Positions 1 through 9,700 of a stretch of 64,000 nt of DNA are shown here, piece after piece (position 1 is the first letter of the stretch; each line of letters begins with the position of its first letter). This stretch comes from Paratinospora sagittata. Lineage: Eukaryota > Streptophyta > Magnoliopsida > Ranunculales > Menispermaceae. The position numbers and the translations under genes were made by a program. Under the pieces are notes generated by a model, which made no database searches, was not told where the DNA came from, and saw only the letters and a program-made list of their open reading frames with translations. The stretch covers positions 1,488,001 to 1,552,000 of the forward strand of contig JAYMFD010001271.1 in NCBI GenBank assembly GCA_035771175.1. Direction: 5' to 3'.

Positions 1-272
1 GCTTGCAATAGGCCAAGATTGCACGCTAACGGAAAGTCCAAAAAACTCGAGCTCTTGGGTATGTGTATATCGACTTACAATAGCCCGCTATAAGTCATTA
101 GGGGATTGCATGCTATCCAAGTTTGAGTTAGAAATCTCACATTTCTAACGAGAAAAACGGAGGCCCTTTCCCTTGCTCGATTTTTCCATTCCTTACACAA
201 TTTTGACGGGGAATCGTAACTGAAATATTCTCCACTAAGACATGGATGATGCCCATTGTTTCGCACGGCCAA
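1..272 (+). repeat. Satellite unit, partial (left edge), 17-bp deletion
   Basis: This is the last 272 bp of a unit cut by the window start. After 'cattagggg' (ending at 104) it jumps straight to 'attgcatgc', losing the 17 bp that hold the right outer arm of the 68-bp dyad. It also has 'gcttgcaataggccaag' at the left edge, where other units have 'gcgtgcaataggcctag', so two bases in the 11+8+11 inverted repeat region differ. Confidence 0.95.
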
Positions 273-1013
273 AACAACTTTAGATTAAACAATGTTTCGA
301 ATTCAAATCATTTCCTACTCTCTTGCTCTTTAAGCTGCAATTGCTAATTTAATAAAACACTCATTGTCTAATTTTCAAAGATACAACACACACGATTTCA
401 GCAAGTTAGACTGAGCTTTTCGAAGAGTATTTCAAAAGAAGAAAGTCGTGATTCTTGCATAGCCAATAAATGCTTGGACCCGAATCAAAGTTGGAAACTG
501 TCTTGAAGATAACTTCATTGTTTAACAAGTTCTTCATTATATCCCTTTTGTGCTGAGATTTTAAGAAGCAATTCATTGTTTTAAACTGTAAGTATATGAA
601 GTGTTCTCAGTAAGAGAACAGAACACATCACCTATATTCTTTCTCTAAGAGCTACAACTAATCATCAAAAACACATCAAATTATAGCTATCAAAGTCTAC
701 AAATATCAAGCTCTAAGAACGAAGACATATCTCAATGCTAATGCGTTAATTCAATCTTAGGTGTGTAGGGTAACCACTCGATCAATCTCAGCACGAAAAC
801 TCTCTAAATTGCAAAGTCTTCAATATCACTTGGATTTTGTATTTGATTTTGACAAAATATTTTCCGAAAGGTTTTAATCATAATTTCAATGAGTTTTGAA
901 TGATTTAAAAGTGTTTTGAGTCAATGAAATGGTTCTTAAGTGTTAAAATATTAATTTTTCCAAAATCGGGCTATCCACCACTTTGCCAAAATTTTACAAA
1001 AGGTAATAGCGCA

Positions 1014-1029
1014 CTATCAGTGTTGATAG
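1014..1029. repeat. Short inverted repeat CTATCA-4-TGATAG
   Basis: Arms CTATCA (1014-1019) and TGATAG (1024-1029) are perfect reverse complements separated by GTGT. The element lies between two GC-rich motifs of the cluster and recurs in most units. It is altered in U2 and U12 (CTATTA), in U36 and U37 (TCATAG), in U38 (TGATCG) and in several right-region units (TGATGG), and it is lost in U52. Confidence 0.85.
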
Positions 1030-1155
1030 CACGCTGATAGGGTTGAATAATCAAAAATCAATTTTTCTGGAAAATTGCCTACAACGCGCTATCCCTTTTG
1101 ATAACTCGCTATAAAGTAGTTACCGTGATCTTTCGATTTTTACTAAAATGGGCAA

Positions 1156-1185
1156 TAGCGTGCAATAGGCCTAGATTGCACGCTA
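1156..1185. repeat. Perfect 11-bp inverted repeat with 8-bp spacer
   Basis: Left arm TAGCGTGCAAT (1156-1166) and right arm ATTGCACGCTA (1175-1185) are exact reverse complements around AGGCCTAG. The arms contain the GCGTGC/GCACGC core of the cluster. The form is intact in many units. It is weakened in U3, U6 and U13 (right arm 'attgcactcta'), in U4, U7 and U14 ('atttcacgcta'), in units with 'cacgctt' at the end of the right arm (for example U5, U8, U10), and in U36 and U37 ('cagcgtgcaat'). Confidence 0.9.
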
Positions 1186-1447
1186 ACGGAAAGTCCAAAA
1201 GACTCGAGCTCTTGGGTATGTGTAAATCGACTTACAGTAGCCCGCTATAAGTCATTAGGGGGCATGATACACAACCCAATTGCATGCTATCCAAGTTTTG
1301 AGTTAGAAATCTCACATTTCTAACGAGAAAAACGGAGGCCCTTTCCCTTGCTCGATTTTTCCATTGCTTACACAGTTTTGACGAGGAATCGTAACTGAAA
1401 TATTCTCCACTAAGACATGGATGATGCCCATTGTTTCGCACGGCCAA

Positions 1448-2618
1448 AACAACTTTAGATTAAACAATGTTTTGAATTCAAATCATTTCCTACTCATTTG
1501 CTCTTTAAGCTGCAATTGCTAATTTAATAAAACACTCATTGTCTAATTTTCAAAGATACAACACACACGATTTCAGCAAGTTAGACTGAGCTTTCCGAAG
1601 AGTATTTCAAAAGAAAAAAGTCGTGATTCTTGCATTGCCAATAAATGCTTCGACCCGAATCAAAGTTGGAAACTGTCTTGAAGATAATTTCATTGTTTAA
1701 CAAGCTCTTCATTATATTCCTTTTGTGCTGAGATTTTAAGAAGCAATTCATTGTTTTAAACTGTAACTATATGAAGTGTTCTCAGTAAGAGAACACAACA
1801 CCTCACCTATATTCTTTCTCTGAGAGCTACAACTAATCATCAAAAACACATCAAATTATAGCTATCAAAGTCTACAAAGATCAAGCTCTAAGAACGAAGA
1901 CATATCTCAATGCTAATGCGTTAGTTCAATCTTAGGTGTGTAGGGTTACCTCTCGATCAATCTCAGCACGAAAACTCTCTAAATTGCAAAGTCTTCAATA
2001 TCACTTGGATTTTGTATTTGATTTTGAAAAAATATTTTCCGAAAGGTTTTAATCATAATTTCAATGAGTTTTGAATGATTTAAAAGTGTTTTGAGTCAAT
2101 AAAATGGTTCTTAAGTGTTAAAATATTAATTTTTCCAAAATCGGGCTATCCACCACTTTGCCAAAATTTTACAAAAGGTTGCGCACTATTAGTGTTGATA
2201 GCACGCTGATAGGGTTGAATAATCAAAAATCAATTTTTCTTGAAAATTGCCTACAACGCGCTATCCCTTTTGATAACTCGCTATAAAGTAGTTACCGTGA
2301 TCTTTCGATTTTTACTAAAATGGGCAATAGCGTGCAATAGGCCTAGATTGCACGCTAACGGAAAGTCCAAAAAATCGATCTCTTGGGTATGTGTATATCG
2401 ACTTACAATAGCCCGCTATAAGTCATTAGGGGGCATGATACACAACCCAATTGCATGCTATCCAAGTTTTGATTTAGAAATCTCACATTTCTAAAGAGAA
2501 AAACGGAGGCCCTTTCCCTTGCTCGATTTTTCCATTCCTTACACAGTTTTGACGGGGAATCGTAACTGAAATATTCTCCACTAACACATGGATGATGCCC
2601 ATTGTTTCGTACGGCCAA
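1448..2618 (+). repeat. Satellite unit U2 (1171 bp, class A)
   Basis: A small deletion gives 'aaggttgcgcactattag' (2176-2193) in place of 'aaggtaatagcgcactatcag'; this is the reason for the short length and is shared only with U12. Other marks are 'caagctcttc' near 1703, 'gggttacctc' near 1948, and 'aaatcgatctctt' near 2371. The last 150 bp ('ctaaagag', 'actaacacatgg') instead match U3 and U6, so the unit is mosaic. Confidence 0.97.
1776..1796. repeat. Hairpin-forming inverted repeat GTGTTCTC-5-GAGAACAC
   Basis: Arms GTGTTCTC (1776-1783) and GAGAACAC (1789-1796) pair perfectly across AGTAA. This is the clearest dyad outside the GC-rich cluster. It recurs once per unit and is unpaired by single changes in some units ('gggttcttag' in U13, U43 and several right-region units; 'gtaatagaac' in others), so the structure is not strictly kept. 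Confidence 0.85.
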
Positions 2619-3793
2619 AACAACTTTAGATTAAACAATGTTTTGAATTCAAATCATTTCCTACTCTCTTGCTCTTTAAGCTGCAATTGCTAATTTAATA
2701 AAACTCTCATTGTCTAATTTTCAAAGATACAACCCACACGATTTCAGCAAGTTAGACTGAGCTTTCCGAAGAGTATTTCAAAAGAAGAAAGTCGTGATTC
2801 TTGCATTGCCAATAAATGCTTCGACCCGAATCAAAGTTGGAAACTGTCTTGAAGATAATTTCATTGTTTAACAAGTTCTTCAATATATCCCTTTTGTGCT
2901 GAGACTTTAAGAAGCAATTCATTGTTTTAAACTGTAAGTATATGAAGTGTTCTCAGTAAGAGAACACAACACATCACCTATATTCTTTCTCTGAGAGCTA
3001 CAACTAATCATGAAGAACACATCAAATTATAGCTATCAAAGTCTACAAAGATCAAGCTCTAAGAACGAAGAAATATCTCAATGCTAATGCGTTAGTTCAA
3101 TCTTAGGTGTGTAGGGTAACCTCTCGATCAATCTCATCACGAAAACTCTCTAAATTGCAAAGTCTTCAATATCACTTGGATTTTGTATTTGATTTTGACA
3201 AAATATTTTCCGAAAGGTTTTAATCATAATTTTAATGAGTTTTGAATGATTTAAAAGTGTTTTGAGTCAATGAAATGGTTCTTAAGTGTTAAAATATTAA
3301 TTTTTCCAAAATCGGGCTATCCACCACTTTGCCAAAATTTTACAAAAGGTAATAGCGCACTATCAGTGTTGATAGCACGCTGATAGGGTTGAATAATCAA
3401 AAATCAATTTTTCTGGAAAATTGCCTACAACGCGCTATTCCTTTTGATAACTCGCTATAAAGTAGTTACCGTGATCTTTCGATTTTTACTAAAATGGGCA
3501 ATAGCGTGCAATAGGCCTAGATTGCACTCTAACGGAAAGTCCAAAAAACTCGAGCTCTTGGGTATGTGTATATCGACTTACAATAGCCCGCTATAAGTCA
3601 TTAGGGGGCATGATACACAACCCAATTGCATGCTATCCAAGTTTTGAGTTAGAAATCTCACATTTCTAAAGAGAAAAACGGAGGCCCTTTCCCTTGCTCG
3701 ATTTTTCCATTCCTTACACAGTTTTGACGGGGAATCGTAACTGAAATATTCTCCACTAACACATGGATGATGCCCATTGTTTCGCACGGCCAA
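2619..3793 (+). repeat. Satellite unit U3 (1175 bp, class A)
   Basis: Its head carries 'aaactctcattg', 'caacccacacg', 'gagactttaag', 'gaagaaatatc' and 'ctcatcacg', a set shared with U4, U7 and U14. Its tail carries 'cgctattcctttt' and 'gattgcactctaac', shared with U6 and U13. First unit of the trimeric higher-order repeat from 3234 onward. Confidence 0.97.
3558..3625. repeat. Nested 68-bp dyad in the motif cluster
   Basis: Outer arms TTGGGTATGTGTA (3558-3570) and TACACAACCCAA (3614-3625) are reverse complements apart from one missing base. Inside them, GACTTA (3575-3580) pairs with TAAGTC (3594-3599), extended by TAG (3584-3586) with CTA (3591-3593) across a CAA bulge and a CCCG loop. The two levels are not exactly concentric. 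The arrangement is present in nearly every unit; the left-edge partial copy lacks the outer right arm. Confidence 0.8.
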
Positions 3794-4976
3794 AACAACT
3801 TTAGATTAAACAATGTTTTGAATTCAAATCATTTCCTACTCTCTTGCTCTTTAAGCTGCAATTGCTAATTTAATAAAACTCTCATTGTCTAATTTTCAAA
3901 GATACAACCCACACGATTTCAGCAAGTTAGACTGAGCTTTCCGAAGAGTATTTCAAAAGAAGAAAGTCGTGATTCTTGCATTGCCAATAAATGCTTCGAC
4001 CCGAATCAAAGTTGGAAACTGTCTTGAAGATAATTTCATTGTTTAACAAGTTCTTCAATATATCCCTTTTGTGCTGAGACTTTAAGAAGCAATTCATTGT
4101 TTTAAACTGTAAGTATATGAAGTGTTCTCAGTAAGAGAACACAACACCTCACCTATATTCTTTCTCTGAGAGCTACAACTAATCATCAAGAACACATCAA
4201 ATTATAGCTATCAAAGTCTACAAAGATCAAGCTCTAAGAACGAAGAAATATCTCAATGCTAATGCGTTAGTTCAATCTTAGGTGTGTAGGGTAACCTCTC
4301 GATCAATCTCATCACGAAAACTCTCTAAATTGCAAAGTCTTCAATATCACTTGGATTTTGTATTTGATTTTGACAAAATATTTTCCGAAAGGTTTTAATC
4401 ATAATTTTAATGAGTTTTGAATGATTTAAAAGTGTTTTGAGTCAATGAAATGGTTCTTAAGTGTTAAAATATTAATTTTTCCAAAATCGGGCTATCCACC
4501 ACTTTGCCAAAATTTTACAAAAGGTAATAGCGCACTATCAGTGTTGATAGCACGCTGATAGGGTTGAATAATCAAAAATCAATTTTTCTGGAAAATTGCC
4601 TACAACGCGTTATCCCCCGCTATCCCTTTTGATAGCTCGCTATAAAGTAGTTACCGTGATCTTTCGATTTTTACTAAAATGGGCAATAGCGTGCAATAGG
4701 CCTAGATTTCACGCTAACGGAAAGTCCAAAAATTCGAGCTATTGGGTATGTGTATATTGACTTACAATAGCCCGCTATAAGTCATTAGTGGGCATGATAC
4801 ACAACCCAATTACATGCTATCGAAGTTTGAATTAGAAATCTCACATTTCTTACGAGAAAAACGAAGGCCCTTTCCCTTGCTCGATTTTTCCATTCCTTAC
4901 ACAGTTTTGACGGGGAATCGTAATTGAAATATTCTCCACTAACACATGGATGATGCCCATTGTTTCGTACGGCCAA
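3794..4976 (+). repeat. Satellite unit U4 (1183 bp, class B)
   Basis: The 10-bp duplication is present with a diverged first copy ('cgttatcccccgctatccct', 4608-4627). Marks are 'gatagctcgc' near 4631, 'gatttcacgc' near 4706, 'aaaattcgagctattgg' near 4729, 'attacatgctatcg' near 4810 and 'ttacgag' near 4850. Same as U7. Confidence 0.97.
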
Positions 4977-6159
4977 AACAACTTTAGATTAAACAATGTT
5001 TTGAATTCAAATCATTTCCTACTCTCTTGCTCATTAAGCTGCAATTGCTAGTTTAATAAAACACTCATTGTCTAATTTTCAAAGATACAACACACACGAT
5101 TTCAGCAAGTTAGACTGAGCTTTCCGAAGAGTATTTCAAAAGAAGAAAGTCGTGATTCTTGCGTTGCCAATAAATGCTTCGACCCGAATCAAAGTTGGAA
5201 ACTGTCTTGAAGATAATTTCATTGTTTAACAAGTTCTTCATTATATCCCTTTTGTGCTTAGATTTTAAGAAGCAATTCATTGTTTTAAACTGTAAGTATA
5301 TGAAGTGTTCTCAGTAAGAGAACACAACACATCACCTATATTCTTTCTCTGAGAGCTACAACTAATCATGAAGAACACATCAAATTATAGCTATCAAAGT
5401 CTACAAAGATCAAGCTCTAAGAACGAAGACATATCTCAATGCTAATGCGTTAGTTCAATCTTAGGTGTGTAGGGTAACCTCTCGATCAATCTCAGAACGA
5501 AAACTCTCTAAATTGCAAAGTCTTCAATATCACTTGGATTTTGTATTCGATTTTGACAAAATATTTTCCGAAAGGTTTTAATCATAATTTCAATGAGTTT
5601 TGAATGATTTAAAAGTGTTTTGAGTCAATGAAATGGTTCTTAAGTGTTAAAATATTAATTTTTCCAAAATCGGGCTATCCACCACTTTGCCAAAATTTTA
5701 CAAAAGGTAATAGCGCACTATCAGTGTTGATAGCACGCTGATAGGGTTGAATAATCAAAAATCAATTTTTCTGAAAAATTGCCTACAACGCGCTATCCCT
5801 CGCTATCCCTTTTGATAACTCGCTATAAAGTAGTTACCGTGATCTTTCGATTTTTACTAAAATGGGCAATAGCGTGCAATAGGCCTAGATTGCACGCTTA
5901 CGGAAAGTCCAAAAAATCGAGCTCTTGGGTATGTGTATATCGACTTACAATAGCCCGCTATAAGTCATTAGGGGCCATGATACACAACCCAATTGCATGC
6001 TATCGAAGTTTGAATTAGAAATCTCACATTTCTAACGAGAAAAACGGAGGCCCTTTCCCTTGCTCGATTTTTCCATTCCTTACACAGTTTTGACGAGGAA
6101 TCGTAATTGAAATATTCTCCACTAACACATGGATGATGCCCATTGTTTCGTACGGCCAA
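4977..6159 (+). repeat. Satellite unit U5 (1183 bp, class B)
   Basis: Marks are 'tcattaagctg' near 5032, 'gctagtttaat' near 5047, 'gcgttgcc' near 5161, 'gcttagatt' near 5258, 'ctcagaacg' near 5493, 'gtattcgatt' near 5544, 'tctgaaaaattg' near 5770, 'cacgcttacgg' near 5893 and 'aggggccatga' near 5970. Same as U8. Confidence 0.97.
5791..5810. repeat. Exact 10-bp tandem duplication defining class B
   Basis: CGCTATCCCT occurs twice in direct succession (5791-5800, 5801-5810) where class A and C units have it once. The duplication adds one more GC-rich motif to the cluster and shifts any reading frame. Together with a nearby 1-bp change it explains the 1183- versus 1174-bp classes. Confidence 0.95.
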
Positions 6160-7334
6160 AACAACTTTAGATTAAACAATGTTTTGAATTCAAATCATTT
6201 CCTACTCTCTTGCTCTTTAAGCTGCAATTGCTAATTTAATAAAACACTCATTGTCTAATTTTCAAAGATACAACACACACGATTTCTGCAAGTTAGACTG
6301 AGCTTTCCGAAGAGTATTTCAAAAGGAGAAAGTCGTGATTCTTGCATTGCCAATAAATGCTTCGACCCGAATCAAAGTTGGAAACTGTGTTGAAGATAAT
6401 TTCATTGTTTAACAAGTTCTTCATTATATCCCTTCTGTGCTGAGATTTTAAGAAGCAATTCATTGTTTTAAACTGTAAGTATATGAAGTGTTCTCAGTAA
6501 GAGAACACAACACATCACCTATATTCTTTCTCTGAGAGCTACAACTAATCATCAAGAACACATCAAATTATAGCTATCAAAGTCTACAAAGATCAAGCTC
6601 TAAGAACGAAGACATATCTCAATGCTAATGCGTTAGTTCAATCTTAGGTGTGTAGGGTAACCTCTCGATCAATCTCAGCACGAAAACTCTCTAAATTGCA
6701 AAGTCTTCAATATCACTTGGATTTTGTATGTGATTTTGACAAAATATTTTCCGAAAGGTTTTAATGAAAATTTCAATGAGTTTTGAATGATTTAAAAGTG
6801 TTTTGAGTCAATGAAATGGTTCTTAAGTGTTAAAATATTAATTTTTCCAAAATCGGGCTATCCACCACTTTGCCAAAATTTTACAAAAGGTAATAGCGCA
6901 CTATCAGTGTTGATAGCACGCTGATAGGGTTGAATAATCAAAAATCAATTTTTCTGGAAAATTGCCTACAACGCGCTATTCCTTTTGATAACTCGCTATA
7001 AAGTAGTTACCGTGATCTTTCGATTTTTACTAAAATGGGCAATAGCGTGCAATAGGCCTAGATTGCACTCTAACGGAAAGTCCAAAAAACTCGAGCTCTT
7101 GGGTATGTGTATATCGACTTACAATAGCCCGCTATAAGTCATTAGGGGGCATGATACACAACCCAATTGCATGCTATCCAAGTTTTGAGTTAGAAATCTC
7201 ACATTTCTAAAGAGAAAAACGGAGGCCCTTTCCCTTGCTCGATTTTTCCATTCCTTACACAGTTTTGACGGGGAATCGTAACTGAAATATTCTCCACTAA
7301 CACATGGATGATGCCCATTGTTTCGCACGGCCAA
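6160..7334 (+). repeat. Satellite unit U6 (1175 bp, class A)
   Basis: Head marks are 'tttctgcaag', 'aaaggagaaag', 'ctgtgttgaag', 'cttctgtgc', 'gtatgtgat' and 'taatgaaaattt'. From 6775 on it is the same as U3. The boundary between the two parts is the start of the second trimer copy. Confidence 0.97.
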
Positions 7335-8517
7335 AACAACTTTAGATTAAACAATGTTTTGAATTCAAATCATTTCCTACTCTCTTGCTCTTTAAGCTGC
7401 AATTGCTAATTTAATAAAACTCTCATTGTCTAATTTTCAAAGATACAACCCACACGATTTCAGCAAGTTAGACTGAGCTTTCCGAAGAGTATTTCAAAAG
7501 AAGAAAGTCGTGATTCTTGCATTGCCAATAAATGCTTCGACCCGAATCAAAGTTGGAAACTGTCTTGAAGATAATTTCATTGTTTAACAAGTTCTTCAAT
7601 ATATCCCTTTTGTGCTGAGACTTTAAGAAGCAATTCATTGTTTTAAACTGTAAGTATATGAAGTGTTCTCAGTAAGAGAACACAACACCTCACCTATATT
7701 CTTTCTCTGAGAGCTACAACTAATCATCAAGAACACATCAAATTATAGCTATCAAAGTCTACAAAGATCAAGCTCTAAGAACGAAGAAATATCTCAATGC
7801 TAATGCGTTAGTTCAATCTTAGGTGTGTAGGGTAACCTCTCGATCAATCTCATCACGAAAACTCTCTAAATTGCAAAGTCTTCAATATCACTTGGATTTT
7901 GTATTTGATTTTGACAAAATATTTTCCGAAAGGTTTTAATCATAATTTTAATGAGTTTTGAATGATTTAAAAGTGTTTTGAGTCAATGAAATGGTTCTTA
8001 AGTGTTAAAATATTAATTTTTCCAAAATCGGGCTATCCACCACTTTGCCAAAATTTTACAAAAGGTAATAGCGCACTATCAGTGTTGATAGCACGCTGAT
8101 AGGGTTGAATAATCAAAAATCAATTTTTCTGGAAAATTGCCTACAACGCGTTATCCCCCGCTATCCCTTTTGATAGCTCGCTATAAAGTAGTTACCGTGA
8201 TCTTTCGATTTTTACTAAAATGGGCAATAGCGTGCAATAGGCCTAGATTTCACGCTAACGGAAAGTCCAAAAATTCGAGCTATTGGGTATGTGTATATTG
8301 ACTTACAATAGCCCGCTATAAGTCATTAGTGGGCATGATACACAACCCAATTACATGCTATCGAAGTTTGAATTAGAAATCTCACATTTCTTACGAGAAA
8401 AACGAAGGCCCTTTCCCTTGCTCGATTTTTCCATTCCTTACACAGTTTTGACGGGGAATCGTAATTGAAATATTCTCCACTAACACATGGATGATGCCCA
8501 TTGTTTCGTACGGCCAA
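7335..8517 (+). repeat. Satellite unit U7 (1183 bp, class B)
   Basis: Copy of U4 with no differences seen; second copy of the trimer. Confidence 0.97.
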
Positions 8518-9700
8518 AACAACTTTAGATTAAACAATGTTTTGAATTCAAATCATTTCCTACTCTCTTGCTCATTAAGCTGCAATTGCTAGTTTAATAA
8601 AACACTCATTGTCTAATTTTCAAAGATACAACACACACGATTTCAGCAAGTTAGACTGAGCTTTCCGAAGAGTATTTCAAAAGAAGAAAGTCGTGATTCT
8701 TGCGTTGCCAATAAATGCTTCGACCCGAATCAAAGTTGGAAACTGTCTTGAAGATAATTTCATTGTTTAACAAGTTCTTCATTATATCCCTTTTGTGCTT
8801 AGATTTTAAGAAGCAATTCATTGTTTTAAACTGTAAGTATATGAAGTGTTCTCAGTAAGAGAACACAACACATCACCTATATTCTTTCTCTGAGAGCTAC
8901 AACTAATCATGAAGAACACATCAAATTATAGCTATCAAAGTCTACAAAGATCAAGCTCTAAGAACGAAGACATATCTCAATGCTAATGCGTTAGTTCAAT
9001 CTTAGGTGTGTAGGGTAACCTCTCGATCAATCTCAGAACGAAAACTCTCTAAATTGCAAAGTCTTCAATATCACTTGGATTTTGTATTCGATTTTGACAA
9101 AATATTTTCCGAAAGGTTTTAATCATAATTTCAATGAGTTTTGAATGATTTAAAAGTGTTTTGAGTCAATGAAATGGTTCTTAAGTGTTAAAATATTAAT
9201 TTTTCCAAAATCGGGCTATCCACCACTTTGCCAAAATTTTACAAAAGGTAATAGCGCACTATCAGTGTTGATAGCACGCTGATAGGGTTGAATAATCAAA
9301 AATCAATTTTTCTGAAAAATTGCCTACAACGCGCTATCCCTCGCTATCCCTTTTGATAACTCGCTATAAAGTAGTTACCGTGATCTTTCGATTTTTACTA
9401 AAATGGGCAATAGCGTGCAATAGGCCTAGATTGCACGCTTACGGAAAGTCCAAAAAATCGAGCTCTTGGGTATGTGTATATCGACTTACAATAGCCCGCT
9501 ATAAGTCATTAGGGGCCATGATACACAACCCAATTGCATGCTATCGAAGTTTGAATTAGAAATCTCACATTTCTAACGAGAAAAACGGAGGCCCTTTCCC
9601 TTGCTCGATTTTTCCATTCCTTACACAGTTTTGACGAGGAATCGTAATTGAAATATTCTCCACTAACACATGGATGATGCCCATTGTTTCGTACGGCCAA
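8518..9700 (+). repeat. Satellite unit U8 (1183 bp, class B)
   Basis: Copy of U5 with no differences seen, including the exact 10-bp duplication and 'aggggccatga'. Confidence 0.97.

Larger units (their letters stand above)
967..1290 (+). repeat. GC-rich dyad motif cluster, reference copy in U1
   Basis: About nine related motifs of the type (A/G)ATAGC-RCGC-TATN lie here: 'gggctatcc' (968-976), 'aatagcgcactatcag' (1005-1020), 'gatagcacgctgatag' (1025-1040), 'acgcgctatc' (1084-1093), 'aactcgctataaa' (1103-1114), 'caatagcgtgcaatag' (1153-1168), 'attgcacgctaac' (1175-1187), 'agcccgctataag' (1239-1251), 'attgcatgctat' (1279-1290). Several form pairs about 20 bp apart, and successive pairs are about 72-77 bp apart. 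The rest of the unit lacks such motifs. The cluster could be a remnant of shorter sub-repeats or a set of protein sites; that reading is inference. Confidence 0.85.
273..1447 (+). repeat. Satellite unit U1 (1175 bp, class A)
   Basis: Its marks are 'catagcc' and 'cttgg' near 458-477, 'gagaacag' at 614-621 (breaks the last base pair of the GTGTTCTC hairpin), 'tgtaaatcg' and 'cagtagcc' near 1220-1242, and 'ccattgctta' near 1361. The first three are shared with U11, its partner in the 11.79-kb spaced duplication. Confidence 0.97.

Noticed and set aside
75..272. Recurrent minus-strand open frame of 61-71 codons near the end of almost every unit
   Set aside because: It starts with TTG rather than ATG, changes its C-terminus with small indels, and is interrupted or shortened in several units (for example U18, U26, U31, U34, U40). 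Near-identity between copies follows from the satellite itself. No known domain or signal is visible.
581..600. Splice-donor-like 'actgtaagtat' and poly(A)-like 'aataaa' signals
   Set aside because: Such short AT-rich strings are expected by chance, occur once per unit with no open frame to serve, and vary between units.
5779..6018. Recurrent plus-strand open frame of 61-85 codons across the motif cluster
   Set aside because: It also starts with TTG, overlaps the minus-strand frame, and in most cases exists only because the 10-bp duplication shifts past a TGA. The length varies with single-base gaps.
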